A stretch of 64,000 nucleotides of DNA, from NCBI GenBank assembly GCA_003952965.2, contig RXIC02000479.1:62001-126000 (forward strand), given 5' to 3'. This DNA is from Morella rubra. Lineage: Eukaryota; Streptophyta; Magnoliopsida; Fagales; Myricaceae. Of the stretch, positions 1-12,558 are shown piece after piece (within the stretch, counting starts at the first letter, position 1; each line of letters opens with the position of its first letter). The position numbers were made by a program, and so were the translations under genes. The notes beneath the pieces are model-generated. The model was not told the origin of the DNA. It did no database searches and worked only from the letters and a program-made list of their open reading frames with translations.

Positions 1-480
1 AGAGTGTGCAGTTGCACCTAAATGTTCAGGAAGATTATCTATACAGATGTACTCATCCTCCATATGTGGTTTCGGTCCAATCTCCGAACAACTTCCAGAA
101 CGAAAAACGGGTACAAACGTGGAATTGCCATCTGATAGTGAGTTGGAGCTTACAACCCCGATATCCATTTCCTAAGCAAAGGACCGGAGAGACAACTAAT
201 TAAGTGATGCAAATTCTGTGCAAAAGAAGCTGGACACTGCAATTAGCTTAGCTGGTATTAGTGATATAGATTTCCTCACCATATCAATAGTAGAAGCCAA
301 CTGGTCCGAGCTCACACAATGTCCTATTGGTGGGAGGTGCCGGGGAGGTTTTCTCATCTTCATAACGTTCATGCTCTCAACACTTTCCAACTTGTCTTCT
401 CTCATTGCGGTGAGGTCTCCCTTTCTGTGATCTTCTTCAGAGATACAAAGAGGATTTGAGTATTCAGTCCCTGCAGCCAT
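1..480 (-). CDS. Protein phosphatase 2C, N-terminal part (partial gene)
   Basis: This is the start of a PP2C-type Ser/Thr phosphatase (a Mg/Mn-dependent enzyme) that continues beyond position 1. Two coding exons can be joined in frame: 480-280 (67 codons, ATG at 480-478) and 171-1 (57 codons). They are separated by a 108-bp intron with donor GTGAGG at 279 and acceptor TTGCTTAG ending at 172. The second exon carries [18 protein letters not shown], which matches PP2C motif I. Its Glu-Asp pair belongs to the family's metal-binding site. Residues 1-85 form a low-complexity N-terminal extension, as in plant PP2Cs of the At2g33700/At2g25620 type, though the subgroup is a guess. The in-frame TTG upstream of the ATG is not a start. 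The catalytic core is outside the window, so activity cannot be judged. Confidence 0.85.
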
Positions 481-1150
481 TTTGCTTTCCAAAGCTTGAA
501 TCCATTCAATCTGTACAACAACTGGGCAACTAAAATTGAGCTTTTATATTGGCAAGTGAACAGTTCCTGCTAGCAAGGAAGCAAAAAAATGAAAAGACAA
601 AAAAAGGTACAAAAATAGCTTTAACTTCAGTCCTCGAAGGCTTTTACTTCTGAGGTTCCTTTCAATGTCCATCTGGGCAATATTGGATAGAAATCTAGTC
701 CTATAATCATGTCAGCCCAAATTAAGCAAATGATCAAATCACGCAGTTGACATTTTGCAATTTTACCAAGTCCCACCTTTAATTATACCCAATAAGATGT
801 TCTCCCCAACAATTAGCATGAAAATAAAACTTTGCAGAATTAGTGTATAGAACAAAATCACAATCACCCATAAAATCTATAACCCAAATATCGCATCTCA
901 CAGAATTTGCTAATCGATAACCAAAAAAAAGGGGGGGAAACAGAAAAGGAAAACAAAAACCAAATTCTTCTCAAACAAAGAATCGTATATATTCAGTAAA
1001 AGAAGATTCGCCAGTTATCAGAGTACTTACAATACGGCTATCGTAAGGAAAGACTATCCCTTACCAAACTCTTTCTGAAATTATGCTCGAGAGGAAAGAC
1101 GAGTGGAGAAGGAGTGATACCCAGAAAGCCACAAAAGCGGTCCGGAGCTT
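481..1150 (-). other. 5' leader exon, leader intron and proximal promoter of the PP2C gene
   Basis: Reading the minus strand, a donor GTAAGTAC starts at 1030 and an acceptor TTGTACAG ends at 511. This predicts a non-coding first exon of roughly 1031-1110 and a 520-bp leader intron. The exon that follows begins at 510, 30 bases before the ATG. The stretch has no open frame of note. The transcription start is not visible; sequence above about 1110 is presumably promoter. Confidence 0.55.
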
Positions 1151-1435
1151 TCAGACTGAAATGATGAGAAAAAAAGGAAGACAGTTAAGTGCCAAATAAA
1201 TGACGAAGGGCAATTGTCAAGACTAGGGATGGATTGGTACTGGGGAGCTGTTATTGGTCGAAAGGGTTTGATTTTGATTTTTCCGATGAAGACAATTTTA
1301 CTGACATGTTGTACAATATGAGAACGGAGATTCGTAACAGACTAGCATGTTCAATAATTGCGGCTGGAACGTCCTGGCCGTAGGATCCATGCACGCGAGA
1401 AATGTCGACGTTCCGATTTGTATGGACAGATATCG

Positions 1436-1640
1436 TTACGTTTGATTCAGATTCAAAACACTTTTTTTTTTTTTTTTTTTTTAAAGTAGTATATATTCTT
1501 CTGAAATCGGTAAAAAATGTGTTAAAATTATTAAAATTTTAAAAAAATTATCAAAATCAGTAAAAAGTATTAAAATTGATAAAAAAATAATTATAAAATT
1601 TTTTTAAAGCGTTTTGAAAACAACCCAAACATAACCGATG
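1436..1640. mobile_element. AT-rich foldback element, possible MITE
   Basis: The left end (GTTACGTTTGATTCAGATTC, then AAAACACTTTT) and the reverse complement of the right end (GTTATGTTTGGGTTGTTTTC, then AAAACGCTTT) match over about 32 bases with several differences. They enclose an AT-rich core that includes a poly-T run of about 20. This layout fits a small non-autonomous DNA transposon. I could not find a clear target-site duplication, so the family is open (hAT-type is one possibility). Confidence 0.4.
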
Positions 1641-2300
1641 CATCCCCAGCTCAAGGTCGTTGACAATGGTTGACAAAGCGGGCAACATTGGATTCGCGTA
1701 GGATACGAGCAAAACTGGACCCCTATAAATATCGTCTTCTGTTTTTTAATTAAATACCCGGTTGCTACGAGATTGGCTTAGCAGACGCTGATGTGTTTGT
1801 TTTTTTAAAATAATAATAATAATAATGTTCCGATAATATTTTCCAAGCAGAAGGCTAAACTTAATCACTTTTTTCAAAAAAAAATAGGACAGTAACTTAA
1901 ATTTTTATTAAATACTTTCACTTATGGTATAAGAATACATAAGGTAGATTTTGTGTGTCAAAATTTTAACCTAATAAAATAACAATAAAATAATCTCTAT
2001 CTCTCTATCAATATCATTCCATTTATAAAATCTTCTAATCACAATTTAGACAGAAAATTACATAAAACATTCATCCCTCATTGAAGTTAATCTATTGCTT
2101 GTTACTTTCTCGTCTCCTCGTTGCATTCACTACAATAAAGAATAAAAAATAAACATTACACATAGAAGATGCATTCAAACAGTTGCATCTACTTGCTCTA
2201 CTTCACGACGAGCTGACATGGATCAAACAGATGGGAAGAAAGGTTTCTACAATATGTTTTAAAGAGTTCAAATTTATAATTACCTGGAAAACGCCTTTCA
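1641..2300. other. AT-rich intergenic spacer
   Basis: No coding potential, RNA gene or repeat that I can support. It contains a short ATA/AAT run near 1810-1827. Confidence 0.5.
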
Positions 2301-2307
2301 AGATAAT

Positions 2308-2650
2308 TTTTTTTTTTGGTCAGTCAGTAATTATATCAGGAAAAAAATACACCAGGGACAAGCCCCATTACACAGAAGGTGCCAGCAATACAAAGAGAAT
2401 GGAAGGGAGCAAAACATCCCTTTCCCAAACAGAACCTAACCTGGATCCAAAAAGCCATTAAACAGAACACCAGAATCAACAACATTGTATACAAGAAGGT
2501 TGCAGATCACAATCCATAAGCTAGACATCTTCCTCATGGGGGTTGCTTCTGAAAATGGCCCGTGATAGCCACTGAGAGGTTCCATTTTCCATGTTTGAAA
2601 TCCGCAAGAAAAAACATTGATCCCCAGGATTCAGGAAAGCGATATATACG
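2308..2650 (-). mobile_element. Probable LINE 3' fragment
   Basis: A poly-T run at 2308-2317 (a poly-A tail on the minus strand) is followed by sequence laid out like the better-supported LINE tail at 3203-3478. I see no matching target-site duplication and no clear coding remnant, so this rests on the tail and layout only. Confidence 0.3.
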
Positions 2651-2655
2651 CATTT

Positions 2656-2942
2656 GTATCAAGTTTCATCCCAAAACCAATTGAATGGGAAGAGGTGGCC
2701 CAATAGATATATGAAGTACAAGATTAAATGGTCCCTTATCAATGAGACTCTTAACACTCCCCCTCACGTGCAGGCCGAATGAACATGGTGTAACAATTCC
2801 AATTGGCTACCCAATAGGTATAAGAAGACCAAAAAGTTCTCATAAACAAAACTCAGGTGCGTATTGGGTTAGAGCAATGGGAAAAGGTGGCCAAGGTATA
2901 TAAAGTACAAGATTAAATGGTCTTATCAGGGACTCTTAAGAA
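2656..2942 (-). mobile_element. Degraded LTR remnant, same family as the inner LTR at 44961-45063
   Basis: Positions 2656-2756 closely match 44955-45063, including GGGAAGAGGTGGCCCAA and the shared edge TTAACA. Both copies are then followed by the same purine-tract side, CTCACGTGCAGGCCGAATGA. A second, shorter copy of the middle part lies at about 2875-2940. This is a solo LTR or end fragment of a small LTR retrotransposon read on the minus strand. Confidence 0.6.
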
Positions 2943-3042
2943 AAGAAAGCAAAAAAAGGAAGGGTGCAATGAACAATTCTCTACCTGAAAGAGACCAAAA
3001 AGTTCTCATAAACTGGAAAACTCAGGTGCGTATTGGGTTAGA
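2826..3042. repeat. Direct repeat of about 48 bp, two copies
   Basis: A segment running from CCAAAAAGTTCTCATAAAC to GTGCGTATTGGGTTAG occurs at 2826-2873 and again at 2992-3042, with a small insertion in the second copy. With the neighbouring LTR scraps it suggests a local duplication or rearrangement of retroelement debris. Confidence 0.7.
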
Positions 3043-3202
3043 ACTTAAGGTGTGACGAACAAGTCAATTTGTTATCAAGCGGCAATGGGTATGTTTCTCT
3101 AATTAGAGAACCAAAGGAACGAACAAGTCCAACAGCACATTTCTATTCAGTGAAGGACAGAACAGCCATGGGAAGCACTTGTGGTGTTTGGATCCGGTGG
3201 TT

Positions 3203-3478
3203 TTTTTTAAAAAAGCAATACTTCATTGACAAGTACCAAAGATTACGAGGAGGGTTAGCCCCATATACACCAATGGATAATTGCCAAAAAAAATCTCAAG
3301 ATAACAAGAAACGTCACTCCAGTCAAACAGTGAGGAGGAGGCGGCCAACGAGCAATATCGTGCGCTAATGAATTCCCAATACGCAGAAAAAACAAAAATT
3401 CCAAAGAATAAAAAATAGAAACTAAACAACATGACTCTAATCTCCAAGGACAGCAATTAGAATGCTGCAAAAAAAGCA
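3203..3478 (-). mobile_element. 5'-truncated LINE with perfect 14-bp target-site duplication
   Basis: The 276-bp insert is bounded by identical TGGATCCGGTGGTT at 3189-3202 and 3479-3492. On the minus strand it ends in an A-rich tail next to the left copy, the layout expected from target-primed reverse transcription. One frame reads GNSLAHDIARWPPPPHC, which resembles the C-terminal end of the RNase H domain in plant LINE ORF2 (Asn-Ser-x-Ala-His/Asp pattern). It is a dead, 5'-truncated copy. The perfect duplication argues for a fairly recent insertion. Confidence 0.8.
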
Positions 3479-3492
3479 TGGATCCGGTGGTT

Positions 3493-5030
3493 GGCATTGA
3501 ACAACTGTTGTTGTCAATTAAAGAGAACCAGAGGGTCAAAGTGGAAAATGGAGAAAGCTCCCCATAGATTCCCTAGTTGGCTGCCAACAGACTTTGAAAA
3601 GGGCCCCCCAGCTTAGTCTCAGGGAAATGGAGACGGATACTTTTTCTTAACACGTTCGTATTCTGAAAATTGTCGGGTAGTTGCTGCCCACTGGATAACC
3701 AAGAGCATATTGTCTTTACTGGAACGAGGAAGGATCTGGCAAGTGGCAACCATAATGATGAACCAAATTTTTGATTGCATAATCCTTGAGATCTTCATCT
3801 GGAAGACAAACCACCTTCCTAGTTCTTGACTTCGGATTGCATAGGATCCTTGTCAAGCTTCCCTCAACTTATCAAACTTAATTATGTGGCAAAGATGACC
3901 CTAAGTTCTTCTATAGAGCCCTTTTCATTTTGCTGTTAGTTTCAAGTGGTGAAAGTTTCATTTGAAACTGTCTTCAGGGCAGATGACCCATAACTATAAG
4001 CAAGAGAGCAATACTTTATAAAAAGGAATCGGTGGGTGGTGAACTGAAAGAAGAGATAGAAGCACTAAAAGCCGATTTTCCGAGCTATGCTCGGCGGAGG
4101 AGCACTCGTGGTTTTCGACTCCTTTATGAATCCCTTAATCTTCCTTTACAATCTAATTCAAATTCAGTCTTAAATAGCATTTTCTTATATTCTCATCGGC
4201 AAGTTACCGACATTATTTAGAAACAAAGAAAGAAAAACAACACATCATATCGTATCAGTAATACTGTGATCATTAACTTTGTGTAGAAAAAGTGGGACAT
4301 GTTCGAAGAAAGATAGAACAGTCATCCAATCCAAAACATGGAGGCTCCATGGACCCACTTGCAATTAGTTGAGTAGAAATTCGGATACGACACTTCAGCT
4401 AAACGCCACTAAAATTGATTACCCACATGGCCATTTATTTTTCTATCATTATCCATCACCTACACTCAAAGCATCATATCATCACCTGTTCCAATAAAGA
4501 TGCCTGCCTCCCCTGGCGTTACTTGAGTAATATTCTCATACACCACTTGCTATATTCGCTGAAACTTTTTATTAATCAGCAGAATATTGTGGTTGGCGCT
4601 TCGTGTAAACAGGAATATTTACTTAGCACAACAAATAGGAATATGCTGCAAAAGTTGAGTTTAGTAAAAAGGTACGGCTAAATTAGCCCCAACATGACAT
4701 CAAGTTACTAATATATATAAACCGTGTTTTATTTCACCGACATTTCCGGCGCAATTAGATCCCCATGTGAATCACATGTCATACGAAACATTAGTCTCCT
4801 TTTAACTCTAGCAGTTTCTATAAAGGATTTGCAAGATGATTCCGAGACCAACTCCAATCGGATATAGTCGGGACTTAGGTTAATTAGAGTCGGAATCGGA
4901 GTTTAAAAAAAATTATAACTTATATTGGAGTCAGAGTCAAATTTGCAGTCTATAGGGTTAGTTTTGACCTATATTTTAAAAATTATATTTATCTCCTCTA
5001 AATGACACAATGTTTGAGTCTTCTAGATTT
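3493..5030. other. Intergenic spacer
   Basis: Short open frames occur (for example 4032-4220 and 4415-4681), but none has recognisable protein features or splice context. From about 4850 the sequence is rich in gagtcgga/tccgact-type words leading into the tandem repeat that follows. Confidence 0.5.
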
Positions 5031-5037
5031 AAAGATA

Positions 5038-5478
5038 ATAAAAAACTTATAAAGTGTTTAAATCTATTAAGAAAATAACAATTATTTGAGCCAGTGACTT
5101 CACAAAAATTTTAGACTACATAAACCTAGATGCCAAGCCGACTCTGATTAAAAACATACAAAATATTTAAATTTATTAAGGAAAAAATTATTATTTAGGC
5201 AATTGGCTCTATAAAAATTTTGGGTTGCATAACTACTAACTCAGAACTGACTCTGACTGAAAACAGTGTTTAAATCTATTATAAAAAAAAATATTATTCA
5301 GGCCATGGCTCTCTAAAAATTTTGGACTAGATAACTACTGACTCCAAACTGACTCAGACTGAAAACCTACAAAGTGCAAAATCTATTAAGAAAAAAATTG
5401 TTAATTAGACTGTGATCCAACACAAATTTTGCGCTACAAAAGCCTAACACAGCCCGACTCTAAACCTACTCCGACTGA
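5038..5478. repeat. Degenerate tandem repeat, four units of about 100-118 bp
   Basis: Four imperfect units start near 5040, 5150, 5261 and 5361. Each carries an A-rich block (AAATCTATTAAGAAAA-like), a CAAAAATTTT-like block, and a GACTC(T/A)GACTGAAAA-like join. The flanks hold related gagtcgga words. The array has no reading frame and is probably part of a decayed transposon or a local satellite. Confidence 0.65.
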
Positions 5479-5573
5479 TCGACGTCGGAGTCGATTTTGA
5501 CTCCTACTAAATCAGTCAACACAACGAAGAGAAGAAAGTCCCCCCAACCGGAATCGGAACGAAAAACTTTTCG

Positions 5574-5784
5574 TTTTTTTTTTTTTAAATGACGACAACC
5601 CATGCAAGATGGGGCCGTTCGGACCCACCTTTTTTTGGGTAAATTCCGAGCGAGTGGGGCGGGGCATCTTCAACGTCACTGGAGCCAGTTTCAGTCTGAG
5701 TTTGATCTCAGCTGAGTTTCGAACCTAGGATCACATAGTCCTCGCCGACGCCTTTACCAGCTGGGCTGCTACCCGGTGGGGCCC
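5574..5784 (-). mobile_element. tRNA-derived SINE
   Basis: On the minus strand the head contains GTAGCAGCCCAGCTGGTAAA (Pol III A-box-like) and, about 40 bases later, GGTTCGAAACTC (B-box-like). This is the arrangement of a tRNA-derived promoter. The body ends in short A-runs and a 13-base poly-A (poly-T at 5574-5586). A flanking duplication is not clear, so the copy is probably old. Confidence 0.65.
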
Positions 5785-5842
5785 TTTGTTCCATGTTACG
5801 CAATAAGAAATTGTCACTTGCAGAGGAATAAAACGAAAAATG

Positions 5843-6015
5843 GAGCGTTTGTTTACTGAAATTTTAAGGATATTTTTAAAATTTTGAAAATTTTTTAATT
5901 AAAAAATAAAAATAAATAAAATATATATATATATAAAAATTTATAAATTTATTTAAAAATTTAAAATTTAATATAAAATTTTAAATTTTAAAAAATTGAA
6001 CAAAACGCTCCTGGA
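5843..6015. mobile_element. AT-rich foldback, possible MITE
   Basis: The ends GGAGCGTTTGTTTAC and (reverse complement) GGAGCGTTTTGTTCA form a short imperfect inverted repeat around an almost purely A/T core with an (AT)n run. No target-site duplication was found. Confidence 0.35.
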
Positions 6016-7185
6016 ACGAATTCCCAGCACGTTTTTCCCGCTGTTGCCCACTGCATCAACGCTTTCATTAAAACCGTCCAATTCAATGCCATCATCATCC
6101 GAAGGGCCAACTTAAAAAAATTCTTTTGGGTGTTTAAATTTATAGAAAACGACAGAAAGCGAGACCCAGTATTCCATTGGGCCTGCTGTCAATATCCACT
6201 GTCTGCAGTGCCTTGTCTCCGTTTTACCACCGCTGTTCTCCGAGCAAAAAAAAAAAAACCCACCACTGTTCTATCTTCATAATATTTGCCATATCAAAGA
6301 ACTAGCACTTACTAGTACCGGGCTTCTATGCGACACTATGGGATTCTTGCTGTCAATACCACTCCAAAATGACCGACTAGAAATAGCGAACTTACCGAAT
6401 TGGTCTCTTTCCCTACCGCGAAGTATTCTCGCCGTAATTAATTGATGAAAAACCGCCCATTGCTGACCTCTAAGTGCTTTTGTCGCTGCCCTTTCATGTG
6501 GCACTCGAGTTTTTAGCTTGTGAGTGTTCTCTTTATGTTTACCGTAATTTTCTATTGTGCGTTAATGTATCTTCCCCGTCTTGGTGATGGTTTGCGTCCC
6601 AGCTCTACCTCTTACTCCTTTCTAATGTTCTTTCTTGAAGTCTGAGGTGAGTAGCACTCCGTGACAGCTTTTGCAATCGCGTGGAATTTCACTTTTTCAG
6701 CGGAAAGCATATGATGGGTATTTCTTATGTTAAAGCTGGCTGCTGCTTTAGCTAAGTCAGATTATGTTCTCTTCTTTTGGTTGTCTGCATCCTCCTTTTG
6801 GATTTGAAATAGTGCACAATCCATTTAGTTATTTGATTGCCTCTGGCCCCGTATGTCAGTAGGTGGAATGGTAGTTCTTTCCCTTCTTTCCACGACTTCC
6901 TTGGCAAATAGGATTTCCCAATGCCATTCTATTTGTCTGCCTTTTGAGTTAGTTAAGGTTTTACTACTTGGCTTGGACAAGGATGCGTAAGGTGGCCTTT
7001 ATTAATCTTCTCTTAAGATTAGAGATTCTATTGTCCTCGTTTAAGTTGCTTATACTGCCGATGTGGGAGATATTCAGTGTGTTTTGGTAGTTTTGTAGAC
7101 TATTGCCTTGGGTCATTTTGGCTGAGCATGTGTATTCTGTTTCATATAGGACGGTGAGCGGTCTGGGTAATCAGTTAGTATCACC
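6016..7185 (+). other. Upstream region and probable leader intron of the GLR gene
   Basis: No protein-coding exon is recognisable. A pyrimidine-rich stretch ending TTTCATATAG at 7150 looks like a splice acceptor 35 bases before the GLR start codon. A leader intron is therefore likely, with the first exon somewhere in 6200-6600. The exact exon is not determined. Confidence 0.4.
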
Positions 7186-11522
<4,337 letters not shown>

Positions 11523-11950
11523 CTACTATTCTCGGTCTTTCCTAACTAACTGTATCACTAGATCTGCACTTGCCGCTTTCTAACCAGAGGCTTAGAAGAA
11601 CTGCTGGATTTCTTGTTTAGCTTCTTACTTGGGTTCATCGTCTTCTTCTTCTTTTTTTCTTTTGCTGTTTGTGTTTCAAAGCAGGCATTATAAATATTAT
11701 TCGGATATTGTCTCTTTGTCTTACTTCGTGAAAATGGAGGACTTATTGCATCTGTTAATTTGCCTAAACCATATCAACTTCTGGTCTGCTTCCAAGTGGA
11801 AGAAAAGGCCAGTGGATTATGGGCCTATAAGAGTGAATTCGGCCCATTATCACATTCCTCGTTCAGTTGTCCATTTCCTCTGAGGCTGCCATGGTGCTCT
11901 ACTAAAGTCTCCTCTTCTCCTGCTGTGTTTTCTGTTTTTTTGGTAGGTCT
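11523..11950 (+). other. 3' untranslated region of the GLR gene
   Basis: Pyrimidine-rich, T-rich sequence directly after the stop codon with no recognisable domain. An 84-codon open frame here (11629-11883) has no family features. No further VPS29 exon is present on the opposite strand. Confidence 0.5.
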
Positions 11951-12037
11951 CAACAACCAAACAGAAAGAACAGCCCAGTCAACAACCAAACAGAAAGAAC
12001 AGCCCAGTCAACAACCAAACAGAAAGAACAGCCCAGT
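11951..12037. repeat. Exact tandem repeat, 3 x 29 bp
   Basis: Three identical copies of a 29-bp unit (beginning CAACAACCAAACAGAAAGAA and ending CAGCCCAGT) start at 11951, 11980 and 12009. They lie between the GLR 3' end and the broken VPS29 gene. Confidence 0.95.
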
Positions 12038-12117
12038 GAAACTAGCTGCGAAACCTATCAAAATAAGTAACAAGATGAGCCCAGAAAATGCATTAAAGGA
12101 TCATATATAGAACATAC

Positions 12118-12249
12118 TTTGATGCAAAGATTTCCAGTGCAAATGATGTGCTGAATCTTGCCAGGAACAAGCATTGACTTAAACTTTGCAGGCAGATCAG
12201 GTGCCCTGTGGGGTACGTGTAGATCCCCCAAGGCCAACACCAGAACCAT
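12118..12249 (-). pseudogene. VPS29: VPS29 (MAG1) first coding exon only; rest of gene missing
   Basis: The 44 codons ([20 protein letters not shown]..., ending CTGNLCIK) match the N-terminus of VPS29 almost residue for residue. VPS29 is the metallophosphoesterase-fold subunit of retromer, which recycles vacuolar sorting receptors from endosomes; Arabidopsis VPS29 is MAG1. GDLH is the fold's first motif. A good donor GTATGT follows at 12117, and upstream lie a leader-intron acceptor (GCAG ending at 12273) and donor (GTAAGTAG from 12461). The head is therefore a copy of genomic DNA with introns, not a processed copy. Only about 0.6 kb separates the donor from the GLR stop codon, and none of the remaining roughly 140 family residues is there. 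The upstream TTG at 12255 is not a start. The unbroken frame implies a young truncation or continuing selection; an assembly error is also possible. Confidence 0.85.
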
Positions 12250-12505
12250 CCTCAAAGACCCAATTCGAAAATCTGCAAAACATCAAGAAATTTAATGATC
12301 CTCGAACGTTATTCTAATGCCTGATTGCCCAAAAATTCAACAAAAGAGGTCCGCGATTGGACAAGAGACTAAGATGATTAGCATGGATTAAAATAACTTT
12401 GAAGGCGAGCCTAAGGATCGGGGGAGCTGCAGATCATGACCGGAGGAACTTGACTACTTACAGAAGCTGGCGTGTAAACTGAAAAATCACATCCCTTTTG
12501 TTATT
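12250..12505 (-). other. Leader and leader intron of the VPS29 head
   Basis: Minus-strand donor at 12461-12460 (CTTCT|GTAAGTAGTC) and acceptor ending at 12273 (TGATGTTTTGCAG) define a 189-bp intron in the 5' untranslated region. The leader exon would start above 12462. The conserved splice sites show that the promoter-proximal structure of the gene was copied or retained. Confidence 0.6.
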
Positions 12506-12558
12506 AGGAACAATCAAAACGGCGCCTTGTTTTAGGAACAATCAAAACGGCGCCTTGT
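12506..12558. repeat. Tandem 25-bp repeat with GGCGCC core, two copies
   Basis: AGGAACAATCAAAACGGCGC followed by CTTGT occurs at 12506-12530 and 12534-12558 (28-bp spacing). It sits just upstream of the VPS29 leader exon, where promoter elements would be. The palindromic core could be a binding site, but this is inference. Confidence 0.8.

Noticed and set aside
5714..5772. Nuclear tRNA gene (A and B boxes present)
   Set aside because: No cloverleaf can be folded with proper acceptor pairing, and an A-tailed body follows; it is a SINE head.
12118..12255. A complete 65-residue gene starting at 12255
   Set aside because: The first codon is TTG, and the frame after 12118 is intron; it is only the first coding exon of VPS29.
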